From Planctomycetales bacterium (GTDB lineage: Bacteria > Planctomycetota > Planctomycetia > Pirellulales > Pirellulaceae), in the NCBI GenBank assembly GCA_020426845.1, contig JAGQPF010000280.1, forward strand, positions 1 to 45,814: DNA of 45,814 nucleotides. Direction: 5' to 3'. Position numbers and translations under genes: made by a program. Positions 15,408-23,978 of the stretch are shown here, in pieces. Every line of letters begins with the position of its first letter. Position 1 is the stretch's first letter. Under the pieces are notes generated by a model. The model was not told the origin of the DNA and searched no databases. It was given only the letters and a program-made list of their open reading frames with translations.

Positions 15408-18023
15408 TCAGTCGATATAGAGAAACTCGTTGGAGCCCAGCAGGACCTGCGCCAGCGAAGCCCACGCAGCCAGCTCCGGCTGCGGCTCCTGCTCGCGCAG
15501 ATCCTCGGTCTGCCGCTGAATGAAATCGCGGGCGGCTGCCCGTTCGCTGACATCCGCGTTGCGCCCGTAAGCCAACTGCCACAACCGTGTCACCTTGTTG
15601 TCGCCGTCAGGGCATTCGGCCGACAGACGCATCGCCACAGCTCGGGCCCGCGCCAGCACAAACTCGCCATTGAGCAGCTCCAGCGACTGCGGCGCCACTG
15701 TCGAGACCACGCGCCGATGGCAATTCGGCTCCAGCTGAGGCGAGTCGAACACCTCGAGCATCGCCACGGGCTGACTGCGCCGCACCTGGATGTAGAGCGA
15801 CCGTCGCAAGTCCGCGCCAGCCGACGCGGCGCCATCGGTGGCCGCGCCGGCCACCGCGACGAGGCCGCCGTCGGTCACGGCGACTGGCGCCGGCGGGCCG
15901 AACAGCTGCGGGCGAAGCTCCCCCGCGACGGACAACATTGCGTCACGCACAGCCTCGGCCTCGAGCCGCCGCACCGGCATCCGCCACAATAGCCGATTCT
16001 CCGCGTCCACGGCTTCGGCCTCCTCGCGTCGCCGGCTGTCCTGCCGATAGCAGCGGGATGTCATGATCAAGCGATGAAGCCGCTTGAGTCGCCAGCCACT
16101 CTCCATAAAATCGGCGGCCAGCCAGTCGAGCAACTCCGGATGCGAGGGCAGCTCGCCCTGGCGTCCGAACTCACCGGCGGTTGCCACCAAGCCGACGCCA
16201 AAGTGATGCTGCCAGAAACGGTTCACCAAGACGCGCGCCACCAACGGGTGACGGCCGTCGGTCAGTTGCCGGGCATAGGCGAGACGGCGACCGGAGGAAC
16301 GCAGCTTGGGGTTGTTGGCCGGCAGCGGCTGGTCGTGGAACGAATTCAACACCGATAAGCCGCCCGGCGGCAAGGGATCGCCCAAGGGCGCCGTGTGGTC
16401 GCCCCGATGAAGGAGCCGCGTCTCGGGAATGGTCCCCCGCACCTCGGTGGCGACGCGCACGTACACCGGGGCTGGTTTGTCGGCGCGAAGCGCGGCGGCC
16501 TCGGCAAGCACATCTTCATATGGCTTCTTCAGCTCGTCGCCGTCCTGATAGCGGGCGAGAAACAGGTGCAGCGTGCCCGTTCGCAACAGCCCCAGCATCG
16601 GGAACTCCTCTTCGCAGAACAGCCGCTGCTGCTCACTGCGTTTGTCCTTGGGAGTGGCAAACGCTTGACGCGCAAAGTCCCTTCGCTCCTCCGGGATGCT
16701 CTCCAGCACGCGCTCCAGTACCAGCTCGAGCGTCTCTTGCTTCATTCGGTTGTGTTGCTCGTCCAGCTGCTTGGCCCGCGTCTCCACGTCCGCCGCCTGC
16801 CGGCGATCGTCCTCCGACAGAATCGCCATTCGCCGCGACTTGGGCTCGCGCCATTTGTCGACATTCATTGCCGGCGCAAACACGGCGCGAAGGCGATAGA
16901 AGTCCTCTTGCGGAATTGGATCAAAGCGATGGTGATGGCACTCGGCGCAGGCCAGCGAGCTCCCCAGCAACGCGGTCGACACGACCTTCAAGGTTTCGGT
17001 GACCGCTTGGTTGCGGGCCAGCGCCGCGTCGTCCGGCCCGGAGCCGGTGCCGTCGGGAGCCATCCGCAAGAATCCGGTGGCGGTCAGCCACTCCAGCGTT
17101 TGCGGGTCTGCGTTGGCCGCCTGCTCGGCATTGTCATGCGTCACCCCGGCCAACTCGTCGCCGGCGAGTTGCTCGACGATGAAACGGTCCCATGGCTTGT
17201 CTTGGTTCAACGAGCGAACCACGTAATCGCGATATCGCCAGGCGTCCTCGCGGATCACATCCTTGTCGTTGTAGCCCTCGGAGTCCGCGTAACCGACCGC
17301 GTCCAGCCAATGGCGTCCCCAACGCTCGCCATAGTGCGGCGACTCCAACAACCGATCGATAAGTCGTGAGTAGGCCAGCGGCGAGGGATCGTTCGCGAAC
17401 GCCTCGACCTCGGCCGGCGTCGGCGGCAGCCCGAGCAAATCAAAGGTGGCCCGACGAATCAAGGTTCGTCGGTCGGCCTGTTGCGAAAAGTCCAAACCGT
17501 TTGACTGCAGACGGTTCAGCACAAACGCATCGATGGCATTGTCGGACTTCCCCACGGTCGGCAGGGGTGGGCGGGCAATGGGCCGGTAGGCCCAGTACGA
17601 TCGTTCGACGTCGGTGATCCAAATCTCGCCGGGCCGGGGATCTTGCCGTGGCTCGTCGCGCAGCGTTGGCGCGCCCGCGTCGACCCACGCAGCCAGCATC
17701 GCCACCTCGTCATCGCCGAGCCGCAGTTCGTCTTTCGGCGGCATCTCGCCCGAACGCACATGTTGGATAAGCAGACTGTGTTGGCTGTCGCCCGGCACGA
17801 TCGCCGGCCCGGTGTCGCCGCCAGCCACGATCCGTCGGCGCAGACGAAGGTCGAGCCCGCCTGCCAACTGCTTCGCTTCGCCGTGGCAACCGGCGCAATG
17901 CGTTTTCAACAGTGGCCACACGTCGCGCTCATAGCTGACTTCAGCACGAGCGAATGACGCAAATTGCGTAGCGAATGCCAGTCCTGCGCCGACGACCGCG
18001 ATCCATGTTCGAGCACCAAGCAT
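15408..18023 (-). CDS. PSCyt1 / DUF1549 / DUF1553 protein (planctomycete surface cytochrome)
   Basis: An 871-aa protein from the ATG at 18023; a TTG three codons upstream is possible. A signal peptide covers about residues 1-27. The PSCyt1 heme domain follows, with CAGCH at 43-47, a GPAIVPGDSQHSLL segment and a GEMPPKDEL segment. The DUF1549 domain starts around 150 (AIDAFVLNRLQSNGL, RRATFDLLGLPPTP, ERWGRHWLDAVGYADS). The C-terminal DUF1553 domain has LVARVLVNRFWQHHFGVGLV and the R-MPVRRLEAEAVRDAMLSVAG segment. This gene lies 10 bases after the double hydrolase and 13 bases before the DUF1501 gene. It presumably sits in the periplasm or on the surface and transfers electrons or organises a degradative complex; the mechanism is unknown. 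Confidence 0.95.
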   Translation of the reverse strand: MLGARTWIAVVGAGLAFATQFASFARAEVSYERDVWPLLKTHCAGCHGEAKQLAGGLDLRLRRRIVAGGDTGPAIVPGDSQHSLLIQHVRSGEMPPKDELRLGDDEVAMLAAWVDAGAPTLRDEPRQDPRPGEIWITDVERSYWAYRPIARPPLPTVGKSDNAIDAFVLNRLQSNGLDFSQQADRRTLIRRATFDLLGLPPTPAEVEAFANDPSPLAYSRLIDRLLESPHYGERWGRHWLDAVGYADSEGYNDKDVIREDAWRYRDYVVRSLNQDKPWDRFIVEQLAGDELAGVTHDNAEQAANADPQTLEWLTATGFLRMAPDGTGSGPDDAALARNQAVTETLKVVSTALLGSSLACAECHHHRFDPIPQEDFYRLRAVFAPAMNVDKWREPKSRRMAILSEDDRRQAADVETRAKQLDEQHNRMKQETLELVLERVLESIPEERRDFARQAFATPKDKRSEQQRLFCEEEFPMLGLLRTGTLHLFLARYQDGDELKKPYEDVLAEAAALRADKPAPVYVRVATEVRGTIPETRLLHRGDHTAPLGDPLPPGGLSVLNSFHDQPLPANNPKLRSSGRRLAYARQLTDGRHPLVARVLVNRFWQHHFGVGLVATAGEFGRQGELPSHPELLDWLAADFMESGWRLKRLHRLIMTSRCYRQDSRRREEAEAVDAENRLLWRMPVRRLEAEAVRDAMLSVAGELRPQLFGPPAPVAVTDGGLVAVAGAATDGAASAGADLRRSLYIQVRRSQPVAMLEVFDSPQLEPNCHRRVVSTVAPQSLELLNGEFVLARARAVAMRLSAECPDGDNKVTRLWQLAYGRNADVSERAAARDFIQRQTEDLREQEPQPELAAWASLAQVLLGSNEFLYID

Positions 18024-18033
18024 CTGTGCCAAC

Positions 18034-20187
18034 TCAATTCGGGATGGGAATGATCAACGCGCCGCTTGGCGCCGGCTGGCTCGCCTCGGTGGGCTTGGCC
18101 GCAGGCGGCGCCACAGCTGCGGGCTGCAAAGCGGCGTCCAATGGCTCGATCAGGGTCAAGCGTTCGCCCAATTCGCGATAGCAATCGGGCAAGTCGAAGT
18201 GCTTCAATACGTCCATCGGCAACGACGACAGCGGCCAGCGGTAGTCTTCGCTGGTCGCCACATCGTGAAACGAGCTGAGCGCCTGCTTGAGTGTGACCTG
18301 CGTCACCTGCGGCGCCAGCACCGCCGCCATCGCCGCCGGCACCGCGCCGCGGCCACGTGCCATCAGGTGCACCTGGTTGTAGCCGTAACCCGCCAGCCAA
18401 TCGATCACCGAGAGGATGTCGTGGGTCTTCTGGCCCACGTAAGGTCGGTCGAGCATCACGCTGTGGATGGCGTAGAAGTAGTCGCAGCCGTAGGGGCTGT
18501 CGAAGGAATCGGGAGAGCAGGTGTTGGGCTGGGACTCGCCGACGCCGCGCACATCCATGGCGAACATGGGCGTGGCGGGCGCTGCGCCGAGCACCTCGCG
18601 AATCAGCGGCTCGCTGCGCAGTTCCTCATCGGCGCTGCGGTCTGCGACGTACAACGTCAATTTCTCGCCGCGAGGCGGGCGCGAATACCATCGCTCGCCC
18701 GACAACCAATACACCACGGAGTGAACACCCGGCTCGGACTGCACCGCGTAGGGAACGGTGTAGGGGGCGGGATGCTTGCGATTGGTCAACGGACGCAGGA
18801 TGCGGGCCGGTGGCTGACGAAATCGGCGTGGCAGTCGCAGCGTTTCGGCAATGCGTTCGCGCAACGCGTCGCCGCTCACTTCGCCCCGTTTTACTTTCAG
18901 ACGCTCCGCCTTCTGTCGTGTGAAGAAAAACACCGTCCGGGCGTTCTTCTCATGTCCGACCTGGCCGTTGGGAGTGCAATTCAGCGTCTCATCGGACTCG
19001 ATCTGCAGCGCCGGCTCCGTCTTGGCGGCGGATATTTCGGTGATGCTGTTAAAGAACCGATACATCGCCTCGCGGTTTTCCTGAGAGTAACCGTGATAGG
19101 TCGGACCCGCATACAGCTGCACATTTCCCGGCACGCCCAGCAGCGCGTAGAGACGTCGCAAATAGGCCAGTGACAATTCACTGCCGCGCACGTCGAAGTA
19201 GTCTTTCTCCTTGGCGAGCAGGATGACGGGGCGAGGCGCGAGCGCCGCCAGGAAGTCGGCGTGATCCAAGCCCAGCGCCAGCGCTCGGGGCGGACATTGC
19301 TCCGTGTCGGCGGGCAGCTCGTTCTCCATATTGTTCAGGAACGAGGTCACGAAACAGCTCGGCGCCGACATCGTCCAACGCCGCTCCAATCCGGTGAGCC
19401 AAGTCGTCATGGTGCCGCCGCCGGAATTTCCGGTGACGCCCAGATGCGAGTTGTCGACTTCGGGGCGGTCGGCCAGATAGTCGAGCGCGCGAATGCCATC
19501 CCAAGCGCGCCACGTGCCGAGAAACTCTCCGACCAAGAACTGCTGGTTGCCCGCGTGCAAGTGCTCTTGCACCCCAACGCCAATCGCCGAGCTCCCGTCA
19601 TCCTGCAGGTACTGCAGCCGCTCGCCTTGTCCGATCGGATCATAAAGCAGGCAGATGTAACCTTGCCGAGCCAACCCTTGGGCGAACGCTTGGTACGCCT
19701 CCGCGGCTTTGCCGTTGGTGGAGTGTCCGCAGGTGCCGACAATCGCCGGCGCGGGCAGCTTGCCCTTGGGCAGATAGAGGTTCGCAGTGACCGGGAACCC
19801 GGGGCGGCTCTCGAAGATCAACTTTTCGATGACGTATCCGTCGCGATCCAGCTTGCCGGTGATCCGCGCATTGAGCGGCGTGCGATGCGGCAGCGGCCCG
19901 AATGCCGTCGCGACCTTCTTGCGGACCGCCTCGACGTGCTGCAACGCGTCGTCCCGCGTCTCCAGCTTCAGGTACTCGCCGCGACTTTGATCCACCGCCA
20001 AGCCAACTTGTGTCACGAAATATTCGTGCACCATGCGAGGAAAGCGATTCAGCGGCGCCACCGCTCCCTCTTGCGCCGCCGCCTGCCGAGGGAAATTGCT
20101 CAGGACCGTCGCCGCCACTGCGGTGGTTAGCCAATCGCGCCGAGACCAATTCGGAGTGGACTTGGAGGAGATTATCGGATGGGACAT
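18034..20187 (-). CDS. Tandem alpha/beta-hydrolase, acetyl-xylan-esterase-like, second half degenerate
   Basis: A 717-aa protein from the ATG at 20187, with a Tat-type leader (WSRRDWLTTAVAATVL, about residues 14-29). The first hydrolase domain (about 90-420) has the oxyanion/nucleophile context TGNSGGGTMT, with S255 as nucleophile, and later a catalytic-type Asp (LLAKEKDYFDVRG) and His (TYHGYSQENR). This resembles acetyl xylan esterase/DUF-type hydrolases. The second domain (about 480-690) keeps the fold pattern (AMDVRGVGES, DILSVIDWLAGYGYNQVHLMARGRGAVPA), but the nucleophile elbow reads ARGRG, with no serine, so it is probably inactive or structural. It is the first gene of the operon with the PSCyt1/DUF1549/DUF1553 and DUF1501 genes, suggesting deacetylation of a polymer. 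Confidence 0.88.
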   Translation of the reverse strand: MSHPIISSKSTPNWSRRDWLTTAVAATVLSNFPRQAAAQEGAVAPLNRFPRMVHEYFVTQVGLAVDQSRGEYLKLETRDDALQHVEAVRKKVATAFGPLPHRTPLNARITGKLDRDGYVIEKLIFESRPGFPVTANLYLPKGKLPAPAIVGTCGHSTNGKAAEAYQAFAQGLARQGYICLLYDPIGQGERLQYLQDDGSSAIGVGVQEHLHAGNQQFLVGEFLGTWRAWDGIRALDYLADRPEVDNSHLGVTGNSGGGTMTTWLTGLERRWTMSAPSCFVTSFLNNMENELPADTEQCPPRALALGLDHADFLAALAPRPVILLAKEKDYFDVRGSELSLAYLRRLYALLGVPGNVQLYAGPTYHGYSQENREAMYRFFNSITEISAAKTEPALQIESDETLNCTPNGQVGHEKNARTVFFFTRQKAERLKVKRGEVSGDALRERIAETLRLPRRFRQPPARILRPLTNRKHPAPYTVPYAVQSEPGVHSVVYWLSGERWYSRPPRGEKLTLYVADRSADEELRSEPLIREVLGAAPATPMFAMDVRGVGESQPNTCSPDSFDSPYGCDYFYAIHSVMLDRPYVGQKTHDILSVIDWLAGYGYNQVHLMARGRGAVPAAMAAVLAPQVTQVTLKQALSSFHDVATSEDYRWPLSSLPMDVLKHFDLPDCYRELGERLTLIEPLDAALQPAAVAPPAAKPTEASQPAPSGALIIPIPN

Positions 20188-20456
20188 AAGTGGCTCGACA
20201 CGGAAAGAAGTGAACGATGCGAAACCACGAGTGTATATTGAAGAGAAGAGCTGCGTCCATGCTGTGACCTCCATGCTGTGGCACGGCGCCGGCGGCGTGC
20301 CGGTTGCGCGTCGCATGGGCGTCCTCGCCCGCGCGGCACTGCGCGGCCCATTGGCGCCGTCTGAGGCTAAGTAAGGGGCGCTGGCCGGCGGGCGTCGCAG
20401 CCACAAACCATCTACCCCGAGCGTTTCGGCGAAGTCACAGGAGGAAACCCAGCGTG

Positions 20457-21806
20457 ATGAATCAGCCGGCAAGATGGGCACTGGCGAGCACAGCATTTGC
20501 CAAGCGTCGAATCGGGATAGCTGGCGCGTTTCTGACGGCACTGCTGGCGACGGCGCCGAGTTTTGCGCAGGCGCCATTTGACGCGGAGCGGGCCAACCAA
20601 CTGGGAATCCGCAAGCTCGAGGGGCGTCACGTATCGCTGTTCACCGACCTTCCCAGCTCGCCGGCGGTGGACGAATTGCCCGCGGTGTTCGATGCGGCGG
20701 TTCCGGAGTGGGAGAAGTTTTTCGGCCGGCCCGCCGGCAATTGGAAGATTCGCGCTTCCCTGATGCGTGACGCGGCCAAGTTTCGCGCCTGCGGATTGTT
20801 GCCGGCCCAATTGCCCGATTTTCCCAATGGCTTCAGCTTGCGGAATGAACTCTGGCTGTTCGAGCAGCCCACGGACTACTACCGCCGGCACTTGCTGCTG
20901 CATGAAGGCACCCACTGCTTCACGATTCTCGCCACCGGCGCCAGCGGTCCGCCTTGGTATTTTGAGGGGCTTGCCGAGTTGCTCGGAACGCATCGCTGGC
21001 AAGACGGCAAACTGCAGCTTGGCGTCGTCCCGCGCGACCGCTTGGAGGCGGAGCATTGGAGCCGCGTGAAGATTGTGCGCGACGAGGTGGCTGCCGGCAG
21101 ATTTCTCAACTTTGGCAGCGTCATGTCCTTCGGGCCGCGCGCTCACCGAGAGAACGAGCCGTATGGCTGGTGTTGGGCTGCGGCGGCGTTTCTCCACCAC
21201 CACCCGGATTATCGGGATGCCCTGCGGGAAATGCTCGCCGAGACACGTCAGTCGGCCGAGAGTTTCAACGTCAAGTTCAGACGCAAGATCGGCAGCCGCT
21301 GGCAGCTGCTCGAAGCAGAGTGGCAATGCTTCGTCCACTCGATTGACTACGGCTATCAATTTGAGGCCGAAGCGATTCGCATTCGCCCCTTGGCGGCGCT
21401 GCCGGCGACCGGCGGCAGCTGCCAGCTGGATGTGGCGCGTGGTTGGCAAGCGTCGGGCTATCGGGTCCGCGCCGGGGCGACCTACGAACTGACAGCAAAC
21501 GGTCAGTTCCAAATCGATGACAACCCGCGTCCATGGATCAGTGAGGCCAACGGAGTCACGCTTGCCTACCACCAAGGACGCCCGGTCGGGTTGCTTCTCG
21601 CCGCCGTGTACGATGCGAGATTCGTCGTCGGATCGAAACTGACCGAATTCTGTCAGCCGCGCGAGATCGGCACGCGCGGGACATTTCGCGCGCCGCGGGA
21701 CGGGATCCTGTTTCTGCGGGTCAACGACGCCCCCGCCAGCCTCTCGAACAATCGCGGGACGCTTGCGGTCACAATTCGTGAAGCCATCCCGCCGCCGGGC
21801 AATTAG
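20457..21806 (+). CDS. Secreted gluzincin-like metallopeptidase with C-terminal LecA-like domain
   Basis: A 449-aa protein from the ATG at 20457 (GTG at 20454 also possible), with CAGGAGGA at 20439-20446 as ribosome-binding site. A signal peptide (RRIGIAGAFLTALLATAPSFAQA) covers about residues 17-39. The zinc motif HEGTH is at 149-153 and the FEGLAE segment at 169-174 gives the third ligand (E170 or E174), a DUF1570-type arrangement. From about 310 to the end there is a beta-rich domain whose last loop reads NDAPASLSNNRG. The spacing D424, S428, N431, N432 copies the calcium-binding loop of the Pseudomonas galactose lectin LecA (Asp, Thr, Asn, Asn). It may target the peptidase to glycans. It converges with the next gene, the stop codons overlapping. 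Confidence 0.82.
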   Translation: MNQPARWALASTAFAKRRIGIAGAFLTALLATAPSFAQAPFDAERANQLGIRKLEGRHVSLFTDLPSSPAVDELPAVFDAAVPEWEKFFGRPAGNWKIRASLMRDAAKFRACGLLPAQLPDFPNGFSLRNELWLFEQPTDYYRRHLLLHEGTHCFTILATGASGPPWYFEGLAELLGTHRWQDGKLQLGVVPRDRLEAEHWSRVKIVRDEVAAGRFLNFGSVMSFGPRAHRENEPYGWCWAAAAFLHHHPDYRDALREMLAETRQSAESFNVKFRRKIGSRWQLLEAEWQCFVHSIDYGYQFEAEAIRIRPLAALPATGGSCQLDVARGWQASGYRVRAGATYELTANGQFQIDDNPRPWISEANGVTLAYHQGRPVGLLLAAVYDARFVVGSKLTEFCQPREIGTRGTFRAPRDGILFLRVNDAPASLSNNRGTLAVTIREAIPPPGN

Positions 21807-23188
21807 ACGCCTCGGACGCCCCAGTTCACGGCAATCCAGAAGCCCGCCACCGCCAGGATCAGGCCGGCGCTCAACCAGACCACTCGAGCCACGTCGGGCC
21901 TCAGCCTGCCGCGCGGCGCCAATCGGAAAACCCCGGCGGCGAACATCAGCCCACCCAGCGCGCAAAGGGCCAGCCCGGCGGGATGAAGCCCGGTTGAAGT
22001 GGCAAAAATCGCCTGCAAATCGCTGGACACCAGTTCCCAATCCCGGGCCGCCGCGGCGAAGTCCACCGTCTGCCAAAGAGGCTGGTGGCTGCCTTGCGCC
22101 CGAGAGGGAGTGTCGGCAGCGGCGTGGCTCAGCGGGAACTGCGCGCTGGGGCCGCGCGCTAGTTGTCGCTCGACATCGGCGGACAACAGAAAATCAATCA
22201 GCCGCTTGCCGTTCTCCGAATTGGGCCCGCCGCGGATCAACGCGAGCGTATTGGGAATCCTCATCGCCCCCAGCGGCTCGGCACCTTCCTCGCCCCGTTG
22301 GTCGGGAAATATGATCTCGACCGGGCGCCCGGCCTCGACTTCAATGATCGCGTCATCCGTGTCAGTCAGGCCCCAATCGGCCTGGCCGCTGGCGACCGCC
22401 AGAGCAACTTGCTTGTTGCCCGACATTACCCGGCAGCGCGCGTGCACGGAGCGAAAGAAGTCGCTGGCCCGCTCCTCTCCCCACAGCCAATACAGCACCG
22501 TGGCGTGTGTGGCGGTGGTGCCAAACAAGGGCTTGGCGATCGCCGCCCGATGGCGCGAGTCGGTGGCCAACTCAAGGATGCTGCGCGGGCGGTCCGCGAC
22601 GTCCGGCATCCGGTCGGTGTTGACGAGAATCACGCGAGCGCGCGCGGCAAAACAGTGCCAGTGACGGTTGGGCGCGAGACACCACTCGGGGTAGTCGGCG
22701 GCACGCGGCGATTCATACGCCGCCAGCACGCCCGCCTGCGACAGCCTCACGGTATGTAGCAGCTCGTTGTTCCAAAAGACGTCGCAGCGGGGGCGCGAGG
22801 CCTCGTGCAACAGCCGGGTGGTCAGCCCCACGGTCTTGGTGGACTCAACGTCGTAGTTGGCGAGCACGCGAATGCCCGTCTCGCGCTCAAATTGCCGGAG
22901 AATCGGCTCGGAAAACTCTCGATCCAAGGCCGCGTACACCACCACCTCGCCAGCGGCTCCCGGAGCCAGCAGCTCGGCGGATGGCCCCTTGACCGCCCCT
23001 TTGTTCTCCCCTTTGTTCTCCCCTTCGGCCGCCTGATTTGCCTCTCCGACTGTTTGCTCGACCGTCGGCGCGGAGAACCCTTCGGCCCGGATTGCCCTGC
23101 TGCCGTTTGCCGCGATCAGGAAGGCTGCCACCAGCACCCAGCGCATCGCCGCGCGGCGGCTGCCAAACTCGAGTGTCATGCATGTCAT
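21803..23188 (-). CDS. Membrane-anchored periplasmic solute-binding protein (iron/Fe3+-type SBP family)
   Basis: A 461-aa protein with an N-terminal signal segment (MRWVLVAAFLIAANG). A Gly-Glu-Asn-Lys linker with GENKGENKG follows. A bacterial solute-binding domain spans about residues 80-375 (VVVYAALDREFSEPILRQFE, NYDVESTKTVGLTTRL, DVFWNNE, SGNKQVALAVASGQADWGLTDTDDA), close to the Fe(III)/thiamine SBP cluster. Two C-terminal hydrophobic helices (about 405-425 and 435-455) would tether it, which is unusual because SBPs are normally soluble or lipid-anchored. No ABC permease or ATPase is adjacent. The preceding gene, 25 bases upstream on the same strand, is a TauE/SafE-type permease. Translation may start at the second Met (23179). 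Confidence 0.85.
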   Translation of the reverse strand: MTCMTLEFGSRRAAMRWVLVAAFLIAANGSRAIRAEGFSAPTVEQTVGEANQAAEGENKGENKGAVKGPSAELLAPGAAGEVVVYAALDREFSEPILRQFERETGIRVLANYDVESTKTVGLTTRLLHEASRPRCDVFWNNELLHTVRLSQAGVLAAYESPRAADYPEWCLAPNRHWHCFAARARVILVNTDRMPDVADRPRSILELATDSRHRAAIAKPLFGTTATHATVLYWLWGEERASDFFRSVHARCRVMSGNKQVALAVASGQADWGLTDTDDAIIEVEAGRPVEIIFPDQRGEEGAEPLGAMRIPNTLALIRGGPNSENGKRLIDFLLSADVERQLARGPSAQFPLSHAAADTPSRAQGSHQPLWQTVDFAAAARDWELVSSDLQAIFATSTGLHPAGLALCALGGLMFAAGVFRLAPRGRLRPDVARVVWLSAGLILAVAGFWIAVNWGVRGV

Positions 23189-23213
23189 GGCAATTCCGTG
23201 AACAGGTGCCCTG

Positions 23214-23978
23214 TCAAGGTTGAAGCGCGCGAACGATCAGCAGTCCGGCAATTATCACCAGCAGCAAGTGGACAAGATGGGCGAAGCGTTCGGCATCAAT
23301 CCGCAGATGCAGCCAGCGGCCAACGACGACAGCCAGCCACGAGCAAGGGGCGGCGGCCAGGCACATCGTGAGCACTCGTGAGTTGTACCGGCCCTGAAAC
23401 CAATGGCCCCCGATGACCACGGGAATGGTTGCCAGGGCGAATGCCTGAATCGTCGCGCGAAACTCGCGAGGAGTCCAACCGCGCAGGGCGCCGAAAAAGA
23501 CCACCGGTGGACCTTGGGTGTTGTAGGCCCCTCCCAGAATCCCCGCAGCAAACCCGAATCCCGGCGCCCAGCGATCCGACTGCAGGGACCAAGCCGGCCG
23601 ACGCAGCAGCGGGAGCAAAACTCGCTGTCCGCAAAACAACAGAATGACCCCCGCTAGCAGCAGCAAGACGACCGGCTTGGGCGCCAGCGCCACGAGGACA
23701 AACCCTACCGGCACCCCGAGCCATGAGGCGATCACCAACCCCGAGAGCCCGCGCCGACGCACGCTTCGCCAGTCTTGGCCCAAAATCATCAAGGACACGA
23801 GAAACGCCGCTGTCGCCACAAAGGCAGCCGCCTCGGGGAGCGGCAGCAACTGCACCAGCAGTGGCATGGCAATCAGCGCCTCGCCAAAACCCACGGTGGA
23901 TCGAACCAGGGATGCGAACGCCATCACGGCGATCACCCCCCATGAGACTGGTTCGAGCAGGACGTGCGGATCAAGCAA
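23214..23978 (-). CDS. TauE/SafE (TSUP, formerly DUF81) family membrane permease
   Basis: A 254-aa protein with about seven or eight hydrophobic helices. The first helix contains ASLVRSTVGFGEALIAMPLL, the characteristic N-terminal TSUP repeat motif. A second related motif, AAGILGGAYNTQGPPVVFFGAL, marks the start of the second half. Family members move sulfite, sulfonates, sulfoacetate or other small organic anions across the inner membrane. The start at 23978 is a TTG preceded by GAGGGC; an internal ATG at 23924 would cut into helix 1, so the TTG is preferred. It is followed 25 bases later by the tethered solute-binding protein, suggesting a shared substrate. Confidence 0.9.
   Translation of the reverse strand: MLDPHVLLEPVSWGVIAVMAFASLVRSTVGFGEALIAMPLLVQLLPLPEAAAFVATAAFLVSLMILGQDWRSVRRRGLSGLVIASWLGVPVGFVLVALAPKPVVLLLLAGVILLFCGQRVLLPLLRRPAWSLQSDRWAPGFGFAAGILGGAYNTQGPPVVFFGALRGWTPREFRATIQAFALATIPVVIGGHWFQGRYNSRVLTMCLAAAPCSWLAVVVGRWLHLRIDAERFAHLVHLLLVIIAGLLIVRALQP

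Noticed and set aside
20412-22076. 554-aa frame opposite the metallopeptidase
   Set aside because: Antisense shadow; the sense frame has the HEGTH motif, signal peptide and ribosome-binding site.
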